Origin: an uncultured Deferribacterales bacterium
Lineage (GTDB): Bacteria; Chrysiogenota; Deferribacteres; Deferribacterales; Mucispirillaceae
Direction of reading: 5' to 3'
Assembly (NCBI GenBank): GCA_947853665.1
Contig: CANTXF010000036.1
Coordinates: forward strand, 1 to 41,971
Length of the DNA stretch: 41,971 bases
Shown: in pieces, positions 25,288 to 34,194 of the stretch
Layout: every line of letters begins with the position of its first letter
Numbering within the stretch: the first letter of the stretch is position 1
The notes under the pieces: model-generated
What the model was told of the DNA's origin: nothing
Seen by the model: only the letters and a program-made list of their open reading frames with translations
Databases searched by the model: none
Position numbers and translations under genes: made by a program

Positions 25288-26362
25288 TCTGCTTTATCCG
25301 CTGGCGGAATATGTGTCCGTGTTCAACGTATTCAGATACCTGACTTTCAGGACGATGTACGCCACCCTTACGGCTCTGCTCATAACCATGCTGATAGGCA
25401 CCCTCGTTACGAACCTGCTTAAAAAGTGGAAGCTTGCCCAGATGACTAAGGGATACGAACCCAAGAGGCATAAATCCAAAGAGGGCACGCCAACTATGGG
25501 CGGTCTTATAATAATAGCCGCCAGCGTGGTGGCTACGCTTCTCTGGTCGGATATGTCCAACCACTATATATGGATAACTCTTTTCGTATATATAAGTTTT
25601 GCCTGCATAGGCTTTGCCGACGACTACGTTAAGACCATACGGCGCAATCCTGAGGGATTAAGCGGCAGATTTAAGTTTTTCCTTGAGATGATAGTGGCTC
25701 TTATAGCCTCCGCTCTTTTGATCGTTTTAGATAAATCGGGAGTGGGAACGGTGCTTACGGTGCCTTTCTTTAAAAACCTGGCTTTCCAGCTTTCCTGGTT
25801 TTATCTGATATTCGCGGCGGTTGTTATCGTAGGCACAAGCAACGCGGTAAACCTTACCGACGGTCTCGACGGCCTTGCCACCATGCCTGCCGTTACGGCT
25901 TTTACCGCATACGCCGTGCTTGCTTACCTGACCGGAAATATGGTATTTTCCGAATATCTGCATCAGCCTTTTATAAGAGGCGTGGGCGAGCTTTCCGTTT
26001 TCTGCGGGGCCATGCTTGGGGCGGGTTTGGGCTTTTTGTGGTTCAACACCTTTCCTGCCACGGTTTTTATGGGAGACGTGGGCAGTCTTTCCATGGGGGC
26101 GGCGCTGGGCGTTGTGGCCTGCATCGTTAAGCAGGAAGTTCTGCTTCTTATAATAGGCGGGGTTTTCGTTATGGAGACTCTTTCCGTAATACTCCAGGTA
26201 GGCTATTTCAGGCTTACGGGAGGCAAAAGGCTTTTCCGCATGGCTCCCCTGCATCACCATTTCGAGCTTAAAGGGTGGTCGGAGCCTAAGATAATAGTGC
26301 GGTTCTGGATAATAACGTTTATTTTGGTGCTGGTTGCCATGAGCACCCTTAAATTGAGGTAA
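25277..26362 (+). CDS. mraY: Phospho-MurNAc-pentapeptide transferase MraY
   Basis: 361 residues, ten membrane helices. HKSKEGTPTMGG (65-76), the Mg-binding DDY at 115-117, NLTDGLDGLA (192-201), catalytic-site Asp267 in GDVGSLSMG and the HHH loop 326-328 (APLHHHFELKGW) are all present. Transfers phospho-MurNAc-pentapeptide to undecaprenyl phosphate at the inner membrane to make lipid I. Ends four bases before murD. Confidence 0.96.
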   Translation: MLYNLLYPLAEYVSVFNVFRYLTFRTMYATLTALLITMLIGTLVTNLLKKWKLAQMTKGYEPKRHKSKEGTPTMGGLIIIAASVVATLLWSDMSNHYIWITLFVYISFACIGFADDYVKTIRRNPEGLSGRFKFFLEMIVALIASALLIVLDKSGVGTVLTVPFFKNLAFQLSWFYLIFAAVVIVGTSNAVNLTDGLDGLATMPAVTAFTAYAVLAYLTGNMVFSEYLHQPFIRGVGELSVFCGAMLGAGLGFLWFNTFPATVFMGDVGSLSMGAALGVVACIVKQEVLLLIIGGVFVMETLSVILQVGYFRLTGGKRLFRMAPLHHHFELKGWSEPKIIVRFWIITFILVLVAMSTLKLR

Positions 26363-26366
26363 AAGG

Positions 26367-27638
26367 ATGAATGCCGCCATTATAGGCTACGGCAAAAGCG
26401 GCGCCGCGGCCGAAAAACTTTTGAAACTTAAAGGCATAGAGGCCATAGACATATACGACGGCAATCCGGTTCTGGGCTTTAAAGCTATCGAGGATTTCAG
26501 AGACGGCTACGATATTACCGTTGTAAGCCCCGGAGTGGACAGGGCAAAATATAAAAACCTGCCGTCCTCCGTTACCAGCGAAATAGAGCTGGCATACGAA
26601 TTTATGCCGGACGGCGCGGAAATTCTCGCGGTAACGGGAACAAACGGCAAATCCACCACTACCCACCTTACCGCTCAGATACTTAACAATATGGGCGTTA
26701 AGGCCGCGGCCTGCGGCAACATCGGCCTGCCTTTCGCCGAGGCGGTGCTGGACGATACCGTCAGGGTATTCGTCATAGAGCTTTCCAGCTTTCAGACGGA
26801 GCTGCTGAATAATTTTGAGGCCGCCGGCGCCTGCATTATAAACGTAACCCCCGACCATCTGGACAGATACGGCTCCATGGACAAATATTACGGGGCGAAG
26901 CTCCGCCTGATGAAATTTGTGAAGGACGGCGGCCTGTTCGTCTGCGGGCCAGATAAAAAAATAATAACCGAGGCGTCCCGTTATCGTTTCCGCACTGTTA
27001 CGGTGGACGGTAATTTTAAGGATTATCCCGGGCTTTGCGGAAGCCTGCTTGATTTCGGAAGCTTTCGCGCCGATTTGTCGAAGTTTTCACTTTTCGGCCG
27101 CCATAACGCTTTAAACCTTGCGTTCGCCCTGCTTCTGGCTTCTTCCGTGAAAGAGATGCGGAGGGATGTTACGCCTTATGTGGAAAACCTTACCGGTATG
27201 CCCCACAGAACGGAGCTTGCCGGAGTGTTTAACGGCGTGCGCTGGATAAACGATTCCAAAGGCACTAACGTGGATTCCGTGGCCACGGCCCTTTCAAGCC
27301 TTAAAAAACCTTCGTGGCTGCTTATGGGCGGCAGGGACAAAAAAAGCGACTATACCGTTCTCAAGGACCTTATAAACGAAGGCGTTACCGGCCTGTGCTA
27401 TTTCGGAGAGGCCGCTCCCGTAATAAGAGGTCAGCTTTCCGGCCTTGTAAACGTCAGGGAGGAGTCCTTCGCAAGCCTTGAGGACGCGGTGAGATTCTGC
27501 GCTGCGGAAGCCGTGCCGGGAGCGACGGTTCTGCTTTCGCCGGGCTGTTCAAGCTTTGACGAATTTAAAAACTATGAAGACAGGGGCGAAAAATTCGTTT
27601 CTTACGTACGCAAATACGCGGGGAAAGAAAAATGTTGA
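26367..27638 (+). CDS. murD: UDP-MurNAc-L-alanine--D-glutamate ligase MurD
   Basis: 423 residues. N-terminal UDP-binding Rossmann turn GYGKSGAAA (7-15), ATP loop TGTNGKSTTT (90-99), ELSSFQTELL, NVTPDHLDRYGSM, Lys in the YYGAKLRLM stretch and WINDSKGTN with the LLMGGRDKKSDY and LLSPGCSSFDEF C-terminal signatures. Adds D-glutamate in the cytoplasm. Overlaps ftsW by seven bases. Confidence 0.95.
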   Translation: MNAAIIGYGKSGAAAEKLLKLKGIEAIDIYDGNPVLGFKAIEDFRDGYDITVVSPGVDRAKYKNLPSSVTSEIELAYEFMPDGAEILAVTGTNGKSTTTHLTAQILNNMGVKAAACGNIGLPFAEAVLDDTVRVFVIELSSFQTELLNNFEAAGACIINVTPDHLDRYGSMDKYYGAKLRLMKFVKDGGLFVCGPDKKIITEASRYRFRTVTVDGNFKDYPGLCGSLLDFGSFRADLSKFSLFGRHNALNLAFALLLASSVKEMRRDVTPYVENLTGMPHRTELAGVFNGVRWINDSKGTNVDSVATALSSLKKPSWLLMGGRDKKSDYTVLKDLINEGVTGLCYFGEAAPVIRGQLSGLVNVREESFASLEDAVRFCAAEAVPGATVLLSPGCSSFDEFKNYEDRGEKFVSYVRKYAGKEKC

Positions 27639-28723
27639 ATTTCAGAGACATACGTTTTCAGATACTGGCTTCCTGCGTGCTGCTCATAATGGTGGGGCTG
27701 GTGTTCATATATTCCACCGGTTCCATACAGGCCCTGCGTCTTGAACGGTCGGACACGTTTTTCTTTTTTAAGCAGTTCGTAAGCGTTATTATAGGCTTTA
27801 TCGCCCTTATAATGGCTTATCACATACCCCTGGATTTTTACAGAAAGCACGTGATGACGATTTTTTTCATTACCCTCGCTCTTCTTATAGCCGTGTTTTT
27901 CATGCCGTCCATAAACGGGGCCAAAAGATGGATAGTTCTGCCTGTATATTCTTTCCAGCCGTCGGAGCTGGCCAAGTTTACGGCCGTTCTTTATCTGGCC
28001 CATTATCTGGATAAAAAGACGGACCGTATGTGGGATTTTATGAAAGGCTTTCTTCCCGCCACGTTGCTTGTGGGCATACTGGCGGCCCTTATAATCCTGG
28101 AGCCGGATTTCGGAACCACTTTTATAATAGTTGTGGTGTCTTTCGCCATGTTTCTTGTCGGCGGGGCAAGGCTTTCGCATATTTTCGGCGTTGTCGGCAT
28201 AGTGCTTCCCATACTTATGTCGGCCCTGCTTTTCGGTTACAGAAAAGGCCGTCTGCTCAGCTTTCTGGACCCCTGGGGCGACAGATACGGCGGAGGGTAC
28301 CAGCTTATACAGTCTCTTGCCGCCGTGGGCAGCGGCGGAATAGCCGGAAAAGGCCTGGGCAATTCCACCCAGAAGCTGTTTTTCCTGCCGGAAGCCCATA
28401 CGGACTTTATCTACGCAATAATAGCGGAGGAAGCCGGGCTTATAGGGGCGTCCCTTTTGTTTCTGCTAGTTGTTTTTATGTTCAGAACCACGCTTAAAGC
28501 GGCTTTTGCCAATGAGGACAGGTTTAAGAGGCTTCTTGTTTTCGGCATATCCCTTATACTGTTCGTTCAGAGTTTCGTACACGTATTCGTGGTGCTGGGT
28601 CTTATGCCTACTAAAGGCATAACCCTTCCCTTTGTTTCCTACGGAGGCAGCGCCATGGTGTTTTCGCTGTTTTTCGTGGGAGTTATATTAAGGTCCATAG
28701 AGGAGTCCAGGCAATGCGCGTGA
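27632..28723 (+). CDS. ftsW: SEDS peptidoglycan glycosyltransferase FtsW
   Basis: 363 residues, ten membrane helices, SEDS family. FQPSELAKFTAVLYLA, the loop GGGYQLIQSLAAVGSGG with GKGLGNSTQK, the catalytic-region LPEAHTDFIYAIIAEE (with its Asp) and LPFVSYGGSAM are the family marks. Position between murD and murG supports FtsW rather than RodA. Polymerises lipid II at the septum together with FtsI. Overlaps murG by ten bases. Confidence 0.94.
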   Translation: MLNFRDIRFQILASCVLLIMVGLVFIYSTGSIQALRLERSDTFFFFKQFVSVIIGFIALIMAYHIPLDFYRKHVMTIFFITLALLIAVFFMPSINGAKRWIVLPVYSFQPSELAKFTAVLYLAHYLDKKTDRMWDFMKGFLPATLLVGILAALIILEPDFGTTFIIVVVSFAMFLVGGARLSHIFGVVGIVLPILMSALLFGYRKGRLLSFLDPWGDRYGGGYQLIQSLAAVGSGGIAGKGLGNSTQKLFFLPEAHTDFIYAIIAEEAGLIGASLLFLLVVFMFRTTLKAAFANEDRFKRLLVFGISLILFVQSFVHVFVVLGLMPTKGITLPFVSYGGSAMVFSLFFVGVILRSIEESRQCA

Positions 28724-29754
28724 TATTTGCCGGAGGCGGCACGGGGGGACATCTTTATCCGTCCGCCGCAGTGGCGGAGGTTCTTTCCCGCAGAGGGGTG
28801 GATTTTAAATTCCTCGTTTCGGACAGAGGGATAGACGCAAGAATCCTTACCCGCCTGGGCTACGACTACGCCGAGCAGAACGTTTCTCCCTTTATGGGAG
28901 CTGGCTTTGCCGGCAGGATAAAAGCCCTTGCGAAGCTGTGTTCCGCCGTGGTAAAAACGTATCCTTTAATAAACAAAGGGGATAAGGTAATTCTCACGGG
29001 AGGGTTCGCCGCGGCTCCGGCTGCCGTCGCCGCCAAACTGAAAGGCTGCGAGCTTTACCTTCACGAGCAGAACAGCGTAATGGGCCTCGTAAACAGGATA
29101 TTTGCCAAAGGGGCCAAAAAGGTTTTCCTTTCGTTTCCCGATACTAAAAACGCTTCGGGAAACACGATAGTAACGGGAAACCCGGTAAGGCGCATATTCA
29201 GAACGCTGGAAAAAAAGGAAGGCTATTCCGGCTCTGTGCTCGTTCTGGGAGGTTCTCAGGGCAGCAGGGCGATAAATAAAATAATGACCGACTCCATAGA
29301 CGGCATTATGGAAGCGGGATTTACCGTGACACACCAGACGGGCGAGGGCCTTTTCAGGGAAACTATGGAGGCCTACGGCTCCAAAACCGCCATGTACGGA
29401 GACAGGCTTTTCGTCAGGCCCTATATAGACGGCGTTGCCGCCGTTATGAGCGAGTCTGATATAGTGGTGGCAAGAGCCGGGGCAGGCACGGTGTTCGAGC
29501 TTGCAGCGGTCGGATGCCCAGCTGTTTATATACCGCTTAAAAGCGCCAGCGAAAACCACCAGTATTATAACGCCCTTGCCGCGGAGAAAGCCGGAGGCGC
29601 CCTTATTCTGGACGAGGACAAAGCCCGCGGCGGCGGACTTATAGAGAAACTGAACGAAATAAAAAACAATATAGACGTTTTCAGAAGCAGACTAAGAGAA
29701 AAGCCTCTGCCTGACAGCGCGGAGATGATAGTAAGGGAGGCTGGGATTGAATAG
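28714..29754 (+). CDS. murG: UDP-GlcNAc transferase MurG
   Basis: 346 residues, GT-B fold of family GT28. N-terminal G loop GGGTGGHLYPS (7-17), HEQNSVMGLVNR, VTGNPVRR, LGGSQGSRAIN and the nucleotide-sugar region RAGAGTVFELAAVGCPAVYI with SASENHQYYNA. It converts lipid I to lipid II on the cytoplasmic face of the membrane. Overlaps ftsW by ten bases and murC by eight. Confidence 0.96.
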   Translation: MRVIFAGGGTGGHLYPSAAVAEVLSRRGVDFKFLVSDRGIDARILTRLGYDYAEQNVSPFMGAGFAGRIKALAKLCSAVVKTYPLINKGDKVILTGGFAAAPAAVAAKLKGCELYLHEQNSVMGLVNRIFAKGAKKVFLSFPDTKNASGNTIVTGNPVRRIFRTLEKKEGYSGSVLVLGGSQGSRAINKIMTDSIDGIMEAGFTVTHQTGEGLFRETMEAYGSKTAMYGDRLFVRPYIDGVAAVMSESDIVVARAGAGTVFELAAVGCPAVYIPLKSASENHQYYNALAAEKAGGALILDEDKARGGGLIEKLNEIKNNIDVFRSRLREKPLPDSAEMIVREAGIE

Positions 29755-31147
29755 GGTTTTCGGAGGGTTCACCCACATACACTTTGTAGGCATAGGCGGC
29801 ATAGGCATGAGCGGCATAGCGGAAGTGCTTAAAAATATGGGCTTTGTTGTAAGCGGCTCCGATATAGCTTCCAACTCCAACACGGAGCGCCTTGAAGCCA
29901 TGGGCGTGAACGTGTTTGCCGGGCACCGGGCGGAAAATATCCGCAATGCCGACGTTATAGTGTTTACCTCCGCCGTGGCGGCGGATAATCCGGAAATACT
30001 TGCCGCCAGGGAAAGCCGCATACCGGTAATATCCCGCGGTGAAATGCTCTCGGAGCTTATGAGGCTTAAATACGCCGTGGCCGTGGCGGGGAGCCATGGC
30101 AAAACCACGACGACCAGCATGATGGCGGAAATCGTAAAGGCCGCTGGCCTGGACCCTACCATCCTTATAGGAGGCAGGCTCAACAGCACCGACAACAACG
30201 CCGCTCTTGGCAAAAGCAATATAATGGTGGCCGAGGCCGACGAAAGCGACAGGTCTTTCCTTATGCTTTATCCATCCATTGCCATAATTACGAATATCGA
30301 CCATGAGCACATGGAAAATTATAAGGATTTCGACGACGTTAAATCCAGCTTCGCCAGTTTCGCCAACAGGGTTCCTTTTTACGGCTGCTGTGTCGTATGC
30401 ATAGACAACGACAACGTGGCAGACATTATACCCATGATAGAAAAAAGGCTTATAACCTACGGCATAAAGGCTCAGGCGGATATAAGAGCCGTAAATATAT
30501 CAAAGGAAGGCTTCGGCGTTTCCTTCGACGTTTTGCGCGGTGATACGGTTCTCGGGCGCATATCTCTTAAGCTGCCTGGGGAGCACGTCGTTCTGAACGC
30601 TTTGGCGGCCACGGCGGCGGCTCTTGAAATGTCCGTATCTTTTTCCGTTATAGCCGAGGCCCTTTCCCGCTTCGGGGGAGTGCAGAGGAGGATGTCCAAG
30701 CGCTACGAGGACGGTTCTTTTATGGTTCTGGACGATTACGGCCACCATCCGACGGAAATAGCCACCACGCTGAAAGCCGTAAGGGAGGCCATGCCAGGCA
30801 GGAAAATATCCGTTATTTTCCAGCCGCACAGGTATTCCAGAACGAAAAACCTTATGGGCGAGTTCGCAAAATGCTTTATGGACGCGGACAAACTGTTCGT
30901 AACGGATATTTACGCAGCCTCCGAGGAACCCATAGAGGGGGTGGACTCGCAGGCGCTTATAAGGGAAATAAAAAACTACGGTTTCAGGGATATAACGTAC
31001 CTTCCCATGTGGGAGAAATTTTTTGATTATATAAACGATCTCGGGGACGGCGGAGCAGTAATAATAACTTTCGGCGCGGGAAGCATAACCAAGTTTTCTT
31101 ATGAAATAGCCAGATATCTCGAGAACGGCGGAGCGGCGGAGAAATGA
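29747..31147 (+). CDS. murC: UDP-MurNAc--L-alanine ligase MurC
   Basis: 466 residues from TTG 29747, with AAGGGAGG six bases ahead. UDP-binding turn GIGGIGMSGIA (15-25), ATP loop AGSHGKTTTT (114-123), EADESDRSFL, NIDHEHMENY and DDYGHHPTEI (family DDYGHHP). It adds the first residue, L-alanine, to UDP-MurNAc. There is no murB between this gene and ddl, where many genomes have it; murC and ddl overlap (ATGA), so MurB must be encoded elsewhere. Confidence 0.95.
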   Translation: MNRVFGGFTHIHFVGIGGIGMSGIAEVLKNMGFVVSGSDIASNSNTERLEAMGVNVFAGHRAENIRNADVIVFTSAVAADNPEILAARESRIPVISRGEMLSELMRLKYAVAVAGSHGKTTTTSMMAEIVKAAGLDPTILIGGRLNSTDNNAALGKSNIMVAEADESDRSFLMLYPSIAIITNIDHEHMENYKDFDDVKSSFASFANRVPFYGCCVVCIDNDNVADIIPMIEKRLITYGIKAQADIRAVNISKEGFGVSFDVLRGDTVLGRISLKLPGEHVVLNALAATAAALEMSVSFSVIAEALSRFGGVQRRMSKRYEDGSFMVLDDYGHHPTEIATTLKAVREAMPGRKISVIFQPHRYSRTKNLMGEFAKCFMDADKLFVTDIYAASEEPIEGVDSQALIREIKNYGFRDITYLPMWEKFFDYINDLGDGGAVIITFGAGSITKFSYEIARYLENGGAAEK

Positions 31148-32052
31148 GCAAAAAAATATGCGTTATATACGGCGGTATGTCCGCCGAAAGGGAAGTGTCT
31201 CTCAAAAGCGGTAAAAACATAGCCGACGCTTTGCGTAAAAGCTACTCCGACGTTACCCTTGTGGACGCGGATTACGATCTGGCTTCAAAGGTCGCCGCCG
31301 TTAAGCCGGACGTGTGCGTTATAGCCCTTCACGGCACTTTCGGGGAGGACGGCAGCGTTCAGGGCATGCTTGAAACCATGGGCATACCATATACAGGGTC
31401 CGGAGTGGCGGCAAGCGCCGTAACTTTCGACAAGTGCCTTGCCAAGCGCGTTTTTAAGGACGCCGGAATACCTACGCCAAGATACGTTATGGTAAAAAAA
31501 GGCGATAAAAAGGCGCCGTTCGTTCCCTGCGTCGTGAAACCTGCCAGACAGGGATCGAGCGTAGGCGTCAGCATAGTCGAAAACCCTTCCGGCTACGCTT
31601 TAGCCGTGGAGGAGGCTTTTAAATACGACTCTAAGGTAATAGCGGAGGAATTTATCTCCGGCAGGGAGCTTACCGTGCCGGTAATGGACGGCAGGGCTTT
31701 CCCGCCGATATGGATAAGGCCCAAGCGCGGCTTTTACGACTATAAAAACAAATATACCGCCGGTATGACGGATTACCTACTGGACACGGGGCTCTCAAAG
31801 GGCCGCCTCGCCACTCTTTCCAGACTGGCGGAAAAGGCTTACGGGGCCTGCGGATGCAGGTCGATGGCAAGGGTGGATTTTATCGGCACGGAAAGGGTAT
31901 TTTACGCCATAGAGGTAAATACTGTGCCAGGCATGACGGCAACCTCGCTGGTGCCGAAATCCGCGGGCAGATTAGGTTACAGTTTCGAGGAGATAGTGAG
32001 GCTCATAGCCGAGAGCGCCTCTCTGGATCACGCGCGGACGGATAAAAAATGA
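31144..32052 (+). CDS. ddl: D-alanine--D-alanine ligase
   Basis: 302 residues, ATP-grasp fold. GGMSAEREVSLKSG (10-23), LHGTFGEDGSVQGMLE, TGSGVAASAVTFDK, CVVKPARQGSSVGVSIV and the metal-binding EVNTVPGMTATSLVPK near the C-terminus are characteristic of the short (DdlB-like) form. Makes the D-Ala-D-Ala dipeptide used by MurF. Start and stop overlap murC and ftsQ by four bases each. Confidence 0.95.
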   Translation: MSKKICVIYGGMSAEREVSLKSGKNIADALRKSYSDVTLVDADYDLASKVAAVKPDVCVIALHGTFGEDGSVQGMLETMGIPYTGSGVAASAVTFDKCLAKRVFKDAGIPTPRYVMVKKGDKKAPFVPCVVKPARQGSSVGVSIVENPSGYALAVEEAFKYDSKVIAEEFISGRELTVPVMDGRAFPPIWIRPKRGFYDYKNKYTAGMTDYLLDTGLSKGRLATLSRLAEKAYGACGCRSMARVDFIGTERVFYAIEVNTVPGMTATSLVPKSAGRLGYSFEEIVRLIAESASLDHARTDKK

Positions 32053-32735
32053 GCTTGAAAAAAGTATTTAAGGCCGTTTTGCTGGGATGCGTCATATTCT
32101 CTGCCGGAGCCGGAGTTTACGCCGTTTTGGAGCGTATAAAATCCGCCGCCGTGTTCAGGGTTTCCTCCGTTGAGGTAAAGGGCGTGATAAACGCTGACAG
32201 GGACGCTCTTACCGATTTAAGCAAAAAGCTCATAGGGCTTAACATCTTCGACGGGGCGATAGAGGATATGGCCGTTTCCGACGACCCGTGGGTTCGCAGG
32301 CTTAAAGCCAACAGGGTGCTTCCGAACAGCGTTAGCCTTGTCGTTTTTGAGGAAAAGCCCCTGTTTTATTACAGAGACGGCGGAAAATGCTATATTTTTA
32401 CCGGCTCGGACAAGCGTATGCCGGCTTCCTGCGAAAACGTAAGGATAAAGACGGAAGGAGCCCTTAACGACGATAAGGCTAAAAAATTCGTGTCCATAAT
32501 GAACGATAACCCGGTGCTGGCAGGCTCCGATATAGTGCTCAAGGAATATAATTTTACGGCGGTCATAGACGGGCAGCTTATTATCTGCCCTTATGACGGC
32601 GAACTTTTTACGGAAAATTACGGGATATATGTAAATTCCCTGAAACAAAGGTATAAGCGCGTGGATTACGTCGATCTGACTGTCGGCGAAAGGATCTTCG
32701 TAAAGGGGGACCGGAATGGCTCAGGCAAAGGATAA
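32049..32735 (+). CDS. ftsQ: Cell division protein FtsQ
   Basis: 228 residues: short cytoplasmic start, one membrane helix (about 8-27), a POTRA domain (FRVSSVEVKGVINADRDALT, about 36-55, on to WVRRLKANRVLPNSVSLVVF) and a beta domain. Recruits FtsL/FtsB-type partners in the periplasm. Short for the family but with all parts present. Overlaps ftsA by 20 bases. Confidence 0.88.
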   Translation: MSLKKVFKAVLLGCVIFSAGAGVYAVLERIKSAAVFRVSSVEVKGVINADRDALTDLSKKLIGLNIFDGAIEDMAVSDDPWVRRLKANRVLPNSVSLVVFEEKPLFYYRDGGKCYIFTGSDKRMPASCENVRIKTEGALNDDKAKKFVSIMNDNPVLAGSDIVLKEYNFTAVIDGQLIICPYDGELFTENYGIYVNSLKQRYKRVDYVDLTVGERIFVKGDRNGSGKG

Positions 32736-33954
32736 TATATTTGTAGGCCTGGATATAGGCACGACTAAAATATGCGCAGTGGTGGCCCGCAGGAACATGG
32801 AGGACGGCATCGATATAATAGGCCTTGGCTCCGCTCCCAGCACCGGCATACGCAAAGGCGTGGTGGTTAATATAGATTCCACCGTGAAAGCTATAAAGGA
32901 TGCCGTGGCTTCCGCCGAGCGCATGAGCGGCGTTACGGTCAAAAGCGTCTGCGCCGGTATCGCCGGAGGCCATATAGAGAGCTTCAATTCAAGGGGCGTT
33001 GTGGCCGTAAAAAGCGGCGAGGTTACTAAAAGCGACGTGGACAGGGTGCTGGAGTCGGCTTCCGCCGTAAATATACCCATGGGATACGAGGTGCTGCATA
33101 TAATACCCCAGCAGTATATACTTGACGGTCAGAACGAAATAAAGGACCCTATAGGTATGTCGGGCGTCCGTCTTGAGGTGGAGGTGCATATAGTTACCGG
33201 CGCCGTGTCGTCCGCGACAAATATAACGAAATCCTGCACTAAAGCGGGTATCGCCGTGGAAGACATATACCTTGAACAGCTTGCCTCTTCCGAGGCGGTG
33301 CTTACCGACGACGAAAGGGAAATAGGCGTGTGCCTTATAGACGGCGGCGGCGGTACCACCGATATGGCCGTTTTCAACAGAGGCGCCGTGTATCACACGG
33401 CGGTGCTTCAGATAGGCGGCAATAATTTTACGCGGGATCTTACCTCCGGGCTTTCCACCTCGGAGGCCGAGGCGGAGAAGATAAAAATAAGAGAAGGCTG
33501 CGTTATGACGGACCTTGTCGGCCCGGACGAAACGATAGAGGTTCCTTCAGTAGGCGGCAGGCCTCCCAGGACCGTTTCAAAATCAGTAATGGCCCAGATT
33601 CTCCAGATGAGGGCTGAGGAGATATGCGAGCTTTTTCTGGGAGAGCTGCAGAAAAAAAGGCTTTTCGATATGCTTTCGGCGGGAGTGGTTATGACCGGCG
33701 GGATGTCAAATTTCAGAGGTATGGAGGAGCTTGCTTCCTCCGTGCTGGGGCTTGGCGTCCGTATAGGCAAGCCGGTGAACGTGGGCGGCCTTGCAGACCA
33801 GGTCAATAACCCCATATACGCCACGGCCGTGGGGCTTGCCAAGCTACATGCCAAAAACGGCCATTCCCAGAACATAATATCCTCCGGAAACGAGGACGGC
33901 GTGTTTAAAAAGGTATCCGAAAGGATGAAAGACTGGATGAAAGAATTTTTTTAA
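32716..33954 (+). CDS. ftsA: Cell division protein FtsA
   Basis: 412 residues, actin-like ATPase. Phosphate 1 loop GLDIGTTKICAVV (11-23), SHS2/1C domain residues about 85-165, phosphate 2 loop LIDGGGGTTDMAVF and adenosine loop VVMTGGMSNFRG. The end KKVSERMKDWMKEFF is the amphipathic membrane-targeting helix. It tethers FtsZ to the inner membrane. GGGGACC precedes the ATG inside ftsQ. A 240-base gap, unusual in this tight cluster, separates it from ftsZ. Confidence 0.95.
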   Translation: MAQAKDNIFVGLDIGTTKICAVVARRNMEDGIDIIGLGSAPSTGIRKGVVVNIDSTVKAIKDAVASAERMSGVTVKSVCAGIAGGHIESFNSRGVVAVKSGEVTKSDVDRVLESASAVNIPMGYEVLHIIPQQYILDGQNEIKDPIGMSGVRLEVEVHIVTGAVSSATNITKSCTKAGIAVEDIYLEQLASSEAVLTDDEREIGVCLIDGGGGTTDMAVFNRGAVYHTAVLQIGGNNFTRDLTSGLSTSEAEAEKIKIREGCVMTDLVGPDETIEVPSVGGRPPRTVSKSVMAQILQMRAEEICELFLGELQKKRLFDMLSAGVVMTGGMSNFRGMEELASSVLGLGVRIGKPVNVGGLADQVNNPIYATAVGLAKLHAKNGHSQNIISSGNEDGVFKKVSERMKDWMKEFF

Positions 33955-34035
33955 TGTGGACGCGGGTTCAGATTAAACGGAAATAAACGGTGATTGTGCT
34001 TTTGCGCGGATTAATGCAAAGTTGTGTAAAATATT

Positions 34036-34041
34036 TATAAT
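34036..34041 (+). promoter_or_regulatory. Possible -10 box of an ftsZ promoter
   Basis: TATAAT inside AT-rich sequence between ftsA and ftsZ. I see no matching -35 at 16-18 bases, so the call is tentative, but the long gap suggests ftsZ has its own promoter. Confidence 0.3.
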
Positions 34042-34062
34042 ATAAGGGCTTGTGACGTATGA

Positions 34063-34116
34063 GGAGCCGATATCATAATTATTTGCCGTAACTGTCTGCG
34101 TTAGGGTGTAGTTACT
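34063..34116 (+). repeat. Copy 4 of the ~50-bp intergenic repeat, before ftsZ
   Basis: It begins GGAGCCGATATCATAATTAT and continues through TTGCCGTAACTGTCTGCG to TTAGGGTGTAGTTACT. The first 22 bases match the copy at 38373-38429 (reverse strand) almost exactly, and the middle matches the copy at 14093. GTAACT and AGTTAC can pair here, but this pairing is not kept in all copies. It lies 78 bases before the ftsZ start. Confidence 0.75.
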
Positions 34117-34194
34117 GAAATAAATTACAAGGGCCTTTTATACCGGTTTGGCGGCTGGCAAAAAGGGCTTTAAGAAGAATTCGGAGGGATCGTT

